Assembly: GCF_004295665.1 (NCBI RefSeq) | Contig: NZ_CP034759.1 | Coordinates: 930,001-994,000 of the forward strand | Origin: Litorilituus sediminis | Lineage (GTDB): Bacteria > Pseudomonadota > Gammaproteobacteria > Enterobacterales > Alteromonadaceae | DNA: 64,000 bases | Direction of reading: 5' to 3' | Shown here: positions 38,179-46,099 of the stretch, piece by piece | Position numbering within the stretch: position 1 is the stretch's first letter | How the letters are laid out: each line of letters begins with the position of its first letter | The notes under the pieces: model-generated | Databases searched by the model: none | What the model saw: the letters and a program-made list of their open reading frames with translations, nothing else | What the model was told of the DNA's origin: nothing | Program-made: the position numbers and the translations under genes

Positions 38179-38477
38179 ATTTTCCTCTATTTAGATAATG
38201 CGCTTGATAAGCACAATGATTATATGAATAACTATTCGCGCCCATTTTGACATATTATGTCCAACTTCGCCCAATAACATTATGAAATAGTTACAGGCAG
38301 TCATGGATAAAATCGCTATATCAAAAGCTTAATTTATCATAGCAGTTAGTCATAACATTGAATGTTTATTGATGTAACCAAGCTAAATATGCCAAATACC
38401 CAGGATAAAACGGCTAGATTCAAACACGGCAATACGCTACCATCAATAAAAATTAACATAGCTGATAACCCCTATTT

Positions 38478-39379
38478 ATGTACCCTATCGACTATATTGA
38501 ACCCGTATTTAGACCACCAAGTGAATGGCAAAGCTTGATCTTACAAGTAACAAATGGCTGCTCATGGAATAAATGCACCTTTTGCGATATGTATACCAGT
38601 GACAGCAAAAAATTTACACCGAAAAAATAGCACAGCTTGAACAAGAGCTTATACAAGTTGCCAACTCAGGCATTTTGACCAGACGCGTATTTCTCGCTGA
38701 TGGTGATGCTATGATGCTGCCATTTAAACGCCTTAAAGAAATACTGTTACTTATTAAACAATACTTACCAAAGGTCTCACGTGTTTCTAGCTACTGCTTA
38801 CCGCGTAATTTACATAACAAAACCGTGGAGCAATTAGCTGAATTAAAGCAGCTAGGCTTAAAATTAATGTATGTAGGCTGTGAAAGTGGCGATGATCAGG
38901 TGCTGTCTTTAGTTGAAAAAGGCGAAACATTTGACAGCTCACTTACAGCACTCAATAAAATAAAACAAGCAGGCATGAAGAGCTCGGTAATGATATTAAA
39001 TGGCTTAGGCGGGCCTGAGCTTTCTCACCAGCATGCGGTTAACTCAGCTAAACTGATGAATGCCGCACAACCTAACTATTTATCAACCTTAGTTGTCTCT
39101 TTCCCTTTTGGCGAACAAAGGTTTGCGCAAAACTTTAACCAAGAAAAATTGCAACCTTATCGGCAGCTTAATCAGCAAGAGCTGTTTGCTGAAATGGCAA
39201 CCTTACTCTCTCACCTAGAACTTAAACAAACCATCTTTCGCTCAGATCACGCCTCTAATTATTTAGTACTCAAAGGCGTACTAGGTGAAGATAAAGAAAA
39301 ATTAATCGCACAAGTGCAACAAGCGATAAATCAACCTAATAGCGTTAATTTAAGGCAAGAGTGGCAACGAGGTTTATAA
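38478..39379 (+). pseudogene. radical SAM protein, frameshifted
   Basis: From ATG 38478 the frame gives [17 protein letters not shown] and [15 protein letters not shown], the iron-sulfur cluster site (three Cys) of radical SAM enzymes, then stops at TAG 38628-38630 after 50 codons. The rest of the protein ([48 protein letters not shown]) continues in another frame from the same place to 39379. The joint is a run of six A (38622-38627): one extra A would restore an approximately 300-residue protein. The downstream part alone lacks the cluster. A deletion, a sequencing error in the homopolymer, or -1 ribosomal slippage on AAAAAA could explain this. Function in this subfamily is unknown to me. 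Confidence 0.8.
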
Positions 39380-39408
39380 ATAACCCTGAGTAAAATAAAA
39401 ACGAGGTT

Positions 39409-39437
39409 AAAAAAACGAGCTAAACAGCTCGTTTTTT
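39409..39437. terminator. bidirectional terminator between the radical SAM gene and the halogenase gene
   Basis: AAAAAACGAGC and GCTCGTTTTTT form an 11-bp perfect stem with a 6-base loop between convergent genes. Confidence 0.88.
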
Positions 39438-39465
39438 GATTACTTAATCTCAGGTTTGCATAATG

Positions 39466-41031
39466 CTAAATTTTTTGTAAACCGAATTTAAGTATTTTAT
39501 TTACTAACTCGCGATTACTCGGCAAGGTTTTAGTTAAAGCGTGAGCCGAGTTTTCCATGGCAGTAAAAAACTGTTTTGCCTTATCAATGTCAGGGTATCT
39601 ATGACTTAATGCTTCAATATCCGTATCAAACTCCATGCCGTATAAAACATATAAATAATTTTCTAGCTTAAATATTTCATAACCGCTGTAAAAGTCTAAT
39701 GGGTTAGGTAATTGCGTTTTCCATAATGCCAAGCGCTCTAATAATGTATCAGGTGTCGTTTCTGGCTTTCTGTTATCTAGCCAAAATTGATTATCATCAC
39801 GACGAGATAGATAATAATGCAACTTAACAAAATCTATTACGCTCTCCCAACTAAGCTTAATGCGTTGATTAAACTGCTTGGCAACAATCGCCATATTTTC
39901 TTTATGTGTTGGAAACTGAGAAGCCAACATTTTAGCGGTAGCATCAAATACTAATAAACCTGTTGCCTCTAATGGCTCAACAAAGCCCTGTGCAAGCCCT
40001 AGTGCGACACAGTTTTTATGCCAGAATTTTTCTCGATGACCGATATTCATTTTAATCAATCGTGTTGGATAGTCATCAAACGCAGGGCCAACATAATCAC
40101 GTAACGCCTGCTCGGCTGCTTCATGACTCGTATATTTAGACGAATAGACATGGCCTACACCACGGCGTTCTAACAAACCAATATCCCAAACCCAGCCAGC
40201 CTCCATTGCCGTTGAAATAGTGTATGAAGGGATAACTTCATCTAGCTTTTCATAAGGAATTTGTATCGTTAATGCGTGATCGACAAAGAGTACATCACTT
40301 TTATCAACAAAAGGTACTTGCATGGCTTTGCCCAATAACAAGCAATCAAAGCCAGTGCAATCAACAAAGAAATCACCACTGATTTCCCCTGCCTCTTTGG
40401 TTATAACCGAGGCTATTTCCCCGTCATCATTTAAACAAACCTGCTCAACGTGCGCTTGAATATGCTCAACACCATGTCGTTCAACCGCATTGCGTGTTAA
40501 TAAAGCAGAAAATTTATTGGCATCTAAATGATAGCCATACGAAGTGATGCCTTCATATTCCGGTGTGGTGATCAATTTAGGGGCTAGCTCTGCATCACAA
40601 ACTATGCCTTGTTGAGAAACAGAATCAGCAAACGAGCGTTTTTCTCCGGCTAATCCTTTAAGCCAATACGGGGTGACATCAAAGTGGCTGATTTCAGGGT
40701 AATCAAAAAGATGGTGATAATAGCTTGCCTGTCCCGGTGTTGGATTATCAAGCCAGTCGACAAATTTAATACCTTGTTTAAAGGTAGCATCACAGGTTTT
40801 AAAAAACTCGGTTTCACTAATACCCAAATCTTTAAGAGTGTTGCGCATCATAGGCACTGTTCCTTCACCAACCCCTATTGTAGGAATATTTGGCGATTCA
40901 ATTAAAGTGACTTTAACGCCATTTTCAGCCAAGGGTTTTAGCTTATTAGCCAAATGACTTGCCGCTAGCCAGCCTGCTGTGCCACCACCAACAATAACAA
41001 CGCGGGAAATTCTCGACAGTTCTTTTTCCAT
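39466..41031 (-). CDS. flavin-dependent halogenase, tryptophan-halogenase family
   Basis: The 521-residue protein has the FAD fold VVIVGGGTAGWLAASHL at its N-terminus, TIGVGEGTVPMMRN, and FKQGIKFVDW carrying the Lys aligned with the catalytic Lys of PrnA. The family WxWxIP segment reads GWVWDIGL, so Pro is not in its usual place; this variant is common in the large Alteromonadales branch whose substrates are unknown. ATG 41031 is chosen because GAGGAT precedes it; the longer frame would run through a palindromic operator. Related genes often sit with TonB-dependent receptors in carbohydrate loci, but here it follows an MFS gene. Free tryptophan as substrate should not be assumed. Confidence 0.82.
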   Translation of the reverse strand: MEKELSRISRVVIVGGGTAGWLAASHLANKLKPLAENGVKVTLIESPNIPTIGVGEGTVPMMRNTLKDLGISETEFFKTCDATFKQGIKFVDWLDNPTPGQASYYHHLFDYPEISHFDVTPYWLKGLAGEKRSFADSVSQQGIVCDAELAPKLITTPEYEGITSYGYHLDANKFSALLTRNAVERHGVEHIQAHVEQVCLNDDGEIASVITKEAGEISGDFFVDCTGFDCLLLGKAMQVPFVDKSDVLFVDHALTIQIPYEKLDEVIPSYTISTAMEAGWVWDIGLLERRGVGHVYSSKYTSHEAAEQALRDYVGPAFDDYPTRLIKMNIGHREKFWHKNCVALGLAQGFVEPLEATGLLVFDATAKMLASQFPTHKENMAIVAKQFNQRIKLSWESVIDFVKLHYYLSRRDDNQFWLDNRKPETTPDTLLERLALWKTQLPNPLDFYSGYEIFKLENYLYVLYGMEFDTDIEALSHRYPDIDKAKQFFTAMENSAHALTKTLPSNRELVNKILKFGLQKI

Positions 41032-41106
41032 ACCTAAATCCTCATTAAAGCGATAACACGCAAGCACTGATACTATGTAATACGTTAAATCAGCGCACAA
41101 CACAAA

Positions 41107-41120
41107 TGACAACGCTGTCA
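41107..41120. promoter_or_regulatory. LacI-type operator before the halogenase gene
   Basis: TGACAACGCTGTCA is an inverted repeat (TGACA/TGTCA) with the central CG typical of LacI-family operators, 76 bases before the halogenase ATG. No LacI-family regulator is encoded in the window, so the cognate protein would be elsewhere. Confidence 0.6.
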
Positions 41121-41237
41121 ACATTAATATAGCTGATACTCAAAAAACAAGAAGAAGGCTAGAGTAACTGACGAAAAACTAAGCTAGATCAAAGAAACGA
41201 CAATCATTAACTAAGAGCAATACCTTTAAAAATAACA

Positions 41238-42398
41238 TTACTCCTTGAGGGAAATAGCATGAGACTTTTCCTTTAAGAAAAGTAATAAAATCGCGCCACT
41301 AAGCGCAGCTAAAGCCGCAAAGTTAAAGGCAGTACTAGCGCCCTGACCGTCTAACCATAATACACCTGCTAGATAAGCGCCAACGGCACCTCCTACGCCA
41401 TAAACACCACCTAGGTATACCGCTTGCCCTCTTCCCTGCTGCGCTTGAGAAAAATAATTAGAAATAAACTGCATGCTAGCGCTGTGGTATAAAGCAAAGC
41501 TAAAAGCGTGACTTAACTGGGTTAGCGATAATATCCAAACCGAATCCCCCCAAAGGCCAACGCAGTACCAGCGCAGCGCAGTAAACGCCAAACTAATGCA
41601 CAGTAAACTTTGAATTGAGAAATGTTTAAAAAAGACACCGGCATAAATAAAAACAATAATTTCAGCGACAACACCTAAAGAAATAAGCACGCCAACCGCA
41701 TAATCAGGGTAAGCTAAATCACGTAAATATAAGGCAAAGAAGCTGTAATAAGGGCCAAAACTAACTTGCAGCAAGATGCCGGCAATAAAAAATATAATGA
41801 AAGGCAATTTAAAAAACTTAGCCCAAATACTCGCCTGTTCAATTACCTTGCTGCGCGCTTGTTTAGGCTGCTGTAGCACTAAAGTAGAGAGTAAAAGCAA
41901 AATCAGCAAAATAAAACCCACGGCTAAAAATGCTTGAAAGGAAAACACACTAATTAATTGCCCAGCTAAAATAGCAAAAACAATAAAACCTAAACTTCCC
42001 CATAAGCGAATACGGGCATAAATTTTACCGCTACGTTTAACGCTCGTTAAGGTAAGTACTTCGAGTTGCGGTAAGATGGCCGTCCAAAACAAACTAAACA
42101 AGGCCAAAGATAAAGTGATCGGCCAATAAGAGTCTAGCCAGAATAACAAGGTGAAGCTTAGCAAGGCTAATAAGGCACCTAAGCGAATCACCGCAAGTTG
42201 TCGCCCCGTTTTATCAGCAAGCATTGCCCACAGACTAGGAGCAATAATTCGAGTCGCGGTAATTATGGCAAGAATTTCACCCAGTTCGAGTGAATTAAAG
42301 CCTTTACCATCAAGATAAACCGACAAAAACGGCGTAACTAAGCCAAGCAGCGCAAAGTAAAAAAAGTAACTTGATGATAAACGAGTAAAAAGTTGCAA
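41238..42398 (-). CDS. MFS transporter, MFS_1-like/HcaT-type
   Basis: The 386-residue protein has about twelve membrane segments and resembles the HcaT/LacY-like MFS group, with an N-terminal YFFYFALLGLVTPFLSVYLDGKG, ARIRLWGSLGFIVFA in the middle of the first half, and a basic C-terminus. Substrate is not visible; relatives include aromatic-acid, sugar and nucleoside proton symporters. A palindrome related to the RutR-like sites lies 63 bases upstream. It precedes the halogenase gene on the same strand with a 206-base gap holding a LacI-type operator, so separate control is likely. Confidence 0.8.
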   Translation of the reverse strand: MQLFTRLSSSYFFYFALLGLVTPFLSVYLDGKGFNSLELGEILAIITATRIIAPSLWAMLADKTGRQLAVIRLGALLALLSFTLLFWLDSYWPITLSLALFSLFWTAILPQLEVLTLTSVKRSGKIYARIRLWGSLGFIVFAILAGQLISVFSFQAFLAVGFILLILLLLSTLVLQQPKQARSKVIEQASIWAKFFKLPFIIFFIAGILLQVSFGPYYSFFALYLRDLAYPDYAVGVLISLGVVAEIIVFIYAGVFFKHFSIQSLLCISLAFTALRWYCVGLWGDSVWILSLTQLSHAFSFALYHSASMQFISNYFSQAQQGRGQAVYLGGVYGVGGAVGAYLAGVLWLDGQGASTAFNFAALAALSGAILLLFLKEKSHAISLKE

Positions 42399-42455
42399 AG
42401 CGATTTAAGTATTCAAGCGTGAATTAGCTAAGCAGTATAACCAATTTGATAAATA

Positions 42456-42508
42456 ATTACTGACTAATTAGTCAAAATTTAATTTGTCGAAAATAATTAG
42501 TCAGTAAT
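42456..42508. promoter_or_regulatory. paired inverted repeat between aroC and the MFS gene
   Basis: ATTACTGACTAATTA (42456-42470) and TAATTAGTCAGTAAT (42494-42508) are perfect 15-base inverted copies with a 23-base spacer. The first copy overlaps TGACTAATTAGTCA (42461-42474), itself a 14-base palindrome matching 11 of 14 RutR positions from 42460. It may be the aroC terminator, an operator for the MFS gene 63 bases away, or both. Confidence 0.5.
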
Positions 42509-42526
42509 GTTAAGCTGATTTATAGC

Positions 42527-43648
42527 TTATTCAGTAATGACTGGCGTTTGGCAGTTAACGTCAGCATTTTGACCTCTATGCCTTAAAAAGTGATCCATTA
42601 AGGTCAAGGCTAACATAGCTTCTGCAATAGGTACGGCGCGAATGCCAACACATGGATCATGACGACCTTTAGTAATGATATCGGTTGGCTGGCCTGCTAA
42701 ATCAACCGTTTTACCACTGACACCAATACTTGAGGTTGGTTTTAGTGCTAAATGAGCGACAATATGCTGACCAGATGAAATACCACCTAAGACACCACCA
42801 GCGTGATTACTGGCAAAGCCTTCTGGTGTTAATTCGTCACGATGCTCAGAGCCTTTTTGATTCACCACTGCAAAACCATCGCCAATTTCAACGCCTTTTA
42901 CTGCGTTAATGCCCATAAGACCATGGGCGATATCAGCATCGAGACGATCAAAAATTGGCTCGCCAAGTCCTACAGGTACATTACTTGCAATAACGGTAAC
43001 TTTAGCGCCAATTGAGTCTTTCTCTTTAATCACCTTACGCAATAATTCATCTAACTGCTCAAGCTTGCTGCTATCTGCGAAAAAGAATGGGTTACTCTCA
43101 ACGGCTTGCCAATCAATGCTAGCTAAATCTAAGTCAGCGCCTTCTGCGTTAGTTGCTTTAACATCACCAATTTGGGTAACACAAGCTTGAATTTTCATGC
43201 CAAACTTTTCAGCTAAGTATTTTTTTGCTACCGCACCAGCAGCAACTCGCATCGCTGTTTCACGTGCTGATGAGCGGCCACCACCACGATAGTCGCGTAA
43301 ACCATACTTTTGCCAGTATGTATAATCGGCATGACCTGGGCGAAAACTTTGCGCTATGTTACCGTAATCTTTTGAGCGTTGATCGGTATTTTCAATTAAT
43401 AAACCTATCGGTGTACCTGTAGTTTTACCTTCAAACACGCCAGACATAATTTTAACTTCGTCTGCTTCTCTTCGCGCTGTGGTGTATCTTGAAGTACCTG
43501 GGCGACGGCGATCTAAATCTACCTGTAAGTCAGCTTCACTTAATTCTATTCCTGGAGGACAACCATCAATGATAGCTCCTAGGCCTAAGCCATGACTTTC
43601 ACCAAATGAAGTAACAGTAAATAATTTACCAAAGGTATTACCTGACAT
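42527..43648 (-). CDS. aroC: chorismate synthase
   Basis: AroC converts EPSP to chorismate using reduced FMN, the last shikimate step. The 373-residue protein shows all family signatures: [70 protein letters not shown] and [18 protein letters not shown]. It is 71 bases downstream of prmB on the same strand, the conserved prmB-aroC order of gammaproteobacteria. Confidence 0.97.
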   Translation of the reverse strand: MSGNTFGKLFTVTSFGESHGLGLGAIIDGCPPGIELSEADLQVDLDRRRPGTSRYTTARREADEVKIMSGVFEGKTTGTPIGLLIENTDQRSKDYGNIAQSFRPGHADYTYWQKYGLRDYRGGGRSSARETAMRVAAGAVAKKYLAEKFGMKIQACVTQIGDVKATNAEGADLDLASIDWQAVESNPFFFADSSKLEQLDELLRKVIKEKDSIGAKVTVIASNVPVGLGEPIFDRLDADIAHGLMGINAVKGVEIGDGFAVVNQKGSEHRDELTPEGFASNHAGGVLGGISSGQHIVAHLALKPTSSIGVSGKTVDLAGQPTDIITKGRHDPCVGIRAVPIAEAMLALTLMDHFLRHRGQNADVNCQTPVITE

Positions 43649-43719
43649 TATTCCAAACCGCCTATATATTTTCTAAAAATAGAGTTATTCGTTTTATTTT
43701 ATCGACCATTACTGGGTCA

Positions 43720-44661
43720 TTATGCATTTAATGCAGCAGTAAATTTTGCTTGGTGCTGCTGTAATTGTGCCTTAGTTAATAAAAAGACACCATGGCCACC
43801 ACGTTCAAAGGTAAGCCAATTAAAATCTACCTCTGGGTACAATGCTTCAACATGTACTTGAGAGTTACCAACCTCACAAATTAAGAAACCATCATCCGTT
43901 AGATGTTGCGCAGCTTCAGCCAAAATAACTCTAACTATATCTAAGCCATCTTCACCACAGCCTAAGCCCATTTCTGGCTCATGGGTAAATTCAGCTGGTA
44001 AGCTATTTATATCTTCTTTATCAACGTATGGAGGATTGGTGACAATTAAATCATAACTTTGCCCTTCAACCCCAGAAAAAACATCAGATTGAATTGGAAT
44101 AACTTGTGCACTCAAGCCATGGTTCTCTATATTGATCTGGGCAACATTAAGGGCATCAATAGATAAATCTACCGCATCCACTTCTGCTTCGGGGAAATAA
44201 CTGGCACAAGCAATAGCAATACAACCACTGCCAGTACATAAATCAAGAATTCGTGCTGGCGCTTTATTTTCATCAATAAAAGCTGAAAACTTTTTCTCAA
44301 TTAACTCACCTATTGGTGAGCGCGGTACTAACACTCGCTCATCAACATAAAATGGTAACTGGGCAAAGTAAGCGACATGAGTTATATAAGGCACAGGTAA
44401 TCGTGTTGTCACCCTTTGTTCAAACAAGGCCAAAATATTTTGCTTTTCTTCTTCAAGCAAATGGCAGTTCATCACTTGCTCTGCCAGCTCTACCTCTAAA
44501 GAAATGGCATACATCACCAGCGTTAACGCTTCACTAAAAGCATTGTCATTACCATGACCATAAAACAGCTCAGCTTGATTAAACAAACTGGCGCCATAGC
44601 GACAAAAATCGGCAACAGTATGTAGCTGTGCGCTAACAGAAGAAGTTGATTGCATGGTCAC
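43720..44661 (-). CDS. prmB: ribosomal protein uL3 glutamine methyltransferase
   Basis: PrmB methylates a glutamine of ribosomal protein L3. The 313-residue protein has an N-terminal helical domain, RVLVPRSPIGELIE, the SAM motif ILDLCTGSGCIAIACA at about 136-151, and the NPPY motif in DLIVTNPPYVDKEDI that binds the target Gln amide. The RSPI element distinguishes PrmB from PrmC. A GTG at 44661 has AGGA eight bases ahead and is preferred; an ATG lies two codons inside. It diverges from smrB, as in many relatives. Confidence 0.95.
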   Translation of the reverse strand: MTMQSTSSVSAQLHTVADFCRYGASLFNQAELFYGHGNDNAFSEALTLVMYAISLEVELAEQVMNCHLLEEEKQNILALFEQRVTTRLPVPYITHVAYFAQLPFYVDERVLVPRSPIGELIEKKFSAFIDENKAPARILDLCTGSGCIAIACASYFPEAEVDAVDLSIDALNVAQINIENHGLSAQVIPIQSDVFSGVEGQSYDLIVTNPPYVDKEDINSLPAEFTHEPEMGLGCGEDGLDIVRVILAEAAQHLTDDGFLICEVGNSQVHVEALYPEVDFNWLTFERGGHGVFLLTKAQLQQHQAKFTAALNA

Positions 44662-44722
44662 AAAAATTATCCTATTTATTAACAGTGCTTGTTTTTCAAT
44701 ATAAATGTTTTACACTGCCGCC

Positions 44723-45301
44723 ATGAAAAAAAGTGACTTCCTCAAAACACACGCTAAAAAGCCAGCAAATATGCGCATTAGTGATGAAGATAAACAGCTA
44801 TTTAGCGAGGCTATCGGCAAGGTAAAACCTATGGTGGTGGACACCATACACCCTGTTAAAACACCCGGCAAGTCTAAAAGCAAGCTTGTAGAAAAAAAAT
44901 CATCTAAACAGGTTGCGCAATTTCATTTCTCTGATGAGTTTGAGCCAAACTTAAACAAACAAGGCCCGATGCAATATGTCAGAGAAGGCGTTGATAGCTT
45001 TGAGGTTAAAAACTTGCGCAGAGGCTATTATAGCCCAGATCTTATTCTTGATTTACATGGCTTAGATCAGCATCAAGCCAAAAAAGAGTTAGCAGCCCTG
45101 TTATATGCTTGCCAAAAAGAGCATGCACAATGTATTTGCATAGTACATGGTATTGGCTCGCATATTTTAAAAAATAAAGTGCCACATTGGCTGGTACAAC
45201 ATCCTGATGTTATGGCATTTCATCAAGCTCCGCTTGAATGGGGTGGCAACGGCGCTCTATTAGCGCTAATAGAATTAAAAGATAAGTTTAATCGCGATTA
45301 A
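44723..45301 (+). CDS. smrB: Smr-domain endonuclease SmrB
   Basis: SmrB cleaves mRNA between collided ribosomes as part of ribosome rescue. From ATG 44723 the protein is 192 residues. The conserved linker EVKNLRRGYYSPDLILDLHGLDQHQAKKEL leads into the Smr domain with CIVHGIGSHILKNKVPHWL and HQAPLEWGGNGAL. An ATG at 44705 in the same frame is possible, but MKKSDF matches the family start. No strong ribosome site is visible for either. The gene diverges from prmB and converges on sixA. Confidence 0.93.
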   Translation: MKKSDFLKTHAKKPANMRISDEDKQLFSEAIGKVKPMVVDTIHPVKTPGKSKSKLVEKKSSKQVAQFHFSDEFEPNLNKQGPMQYVREGVDSFEVKNLRRGYYSPDLILDLHGLDQHQAKKELAALLYACQKEHAQCICIVHGIGSHILKNKVPHWLVQHPDVMAFHQAPLEWGGNGALLALIELKDKFNRD

Positions 45302-45312
45302 ATTAAGCGGCT

Positions 45313-45333
45313 AAAGCCCACATGATGGGCTTT
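45313..45333. terminator. hairpin between smrB and sixA
   Basis: AAAGCCCA and TGGGCTTT form an 8-bp stem with a 5-base loop in the 33-base convergent gap. It lacks a long T-run, so it may be a modest terminator. Confidence 0.55.
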
Positions 45334-45334
45334 A

Positions 45335-45853
45335 TTAACACAAATCCAGTGGCGAAACTAAGCGAATCAACTCGCCTGACATAGCTTCAACATCATAATC
45401 AATATGAGCAATAGCAGCAGTAGCAAAGATAGGTGCATTTTCTGATTGTGTTAATTCAGCAACCAGATAACTTACTAACGGCATATGAGCAACCATTAAT
45501 AAAGATTGTTGATGAGAGTCTAATCCCGCAAATAAACCATCAAGGTAGTCATGAACTTGTTTGGCATCACCCATAGGGGTAATAAAATCTAATGTAGTTG
45601 CTTGTAGGTTTGCCATACCAGTTGTAGCCTTATCACTCGCTTTCATGGTTGATAACACCGTATTGCAAGTTTGTTGTGCTCTTAAGTAAGGGCTGACAAA
45701 AACCTGATCAAGCTCTACTTGCATATTAGACAACCACTGCCCCATCAAGTTTGCTTCTAGCTGTCCTTGCTGAGTTAAAGGTCGCTTTGCGTCTGTCATT
45801 TGGGAATCAATAACTTGCTGCGCTTCACCATGACGCATAATGTAAAGTTGCAT
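45335..45853 (-). CDS. sixA: phosphohistidine phosphatase SixA
   Basis: SixA is a histidine-phosphatase-superfamily enzyme that removes phosphate from histidine (ArcB and the PTS-Ntr protein NPr in E. coli). The 172-residue protein begins MQLYIMRHGEAQQ with the nucleophile His in the RHG motif, then FVSPYLRAQQT and LMVAHMPLVSYL with the second His. Length is close to the 161 of E. coli. It probably damps a phosphorelay; partners are not in this window. Confidence 0.9.
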   Translation of the reverse strand: MQLYIMRHGEAQQVIDSQMTDAKRPLTQQGQLEANLMGQWLSNMQVELDQVFVSPYLRAQQTCNTVLSTMKASDKATTGMANLQATTLDFITPMGDAKQVHDYLDGLFAGLDSHQQSLLMVAHMPLVSYLVAELTQSENAPIFATAAIAHIDYDVEAMSGELIRLVSPLDLC

Positions 45854-46099
45854 TATTTCTCTCGCACATCAATTTTCGCGGATAATTTCAAATATTTAAA
45901 CACTTAATGGTTGAGTCTTAGATATTTTTGCGGCTATAGTAATGTAATTACGACATATTTAGTAACAACCGTTAGCAATAACAATCAGATTTTTTATTAC
46001 TCAAAGCTATTAATTGCTGAGTATATAGTTAACCGCTGTCACTTAATATAATTACCCTGTTGCGCTTTGCTGTATAAAAGTGTCCTTTGGAGCCTAACA

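Noticed and set aside
38249-38261. 13-base palindrome GACATATTATGTC upstream of the M17 aminopeptidase gene as an operator
   Set aside because: It matches no regulator motif I can name and occurs once; such short AT-rich palindromes are expected by chance.
39466-42398. Halogenase plus MFS genes as part of a secondary-metabolite cluster with the repeat peptide
   Set aside because: They are about 13 kb from the peptide genes with housekeeping genes (aroC, prmB, smrB, sixA) between them, and the halogenase has its own LacI-type operator.
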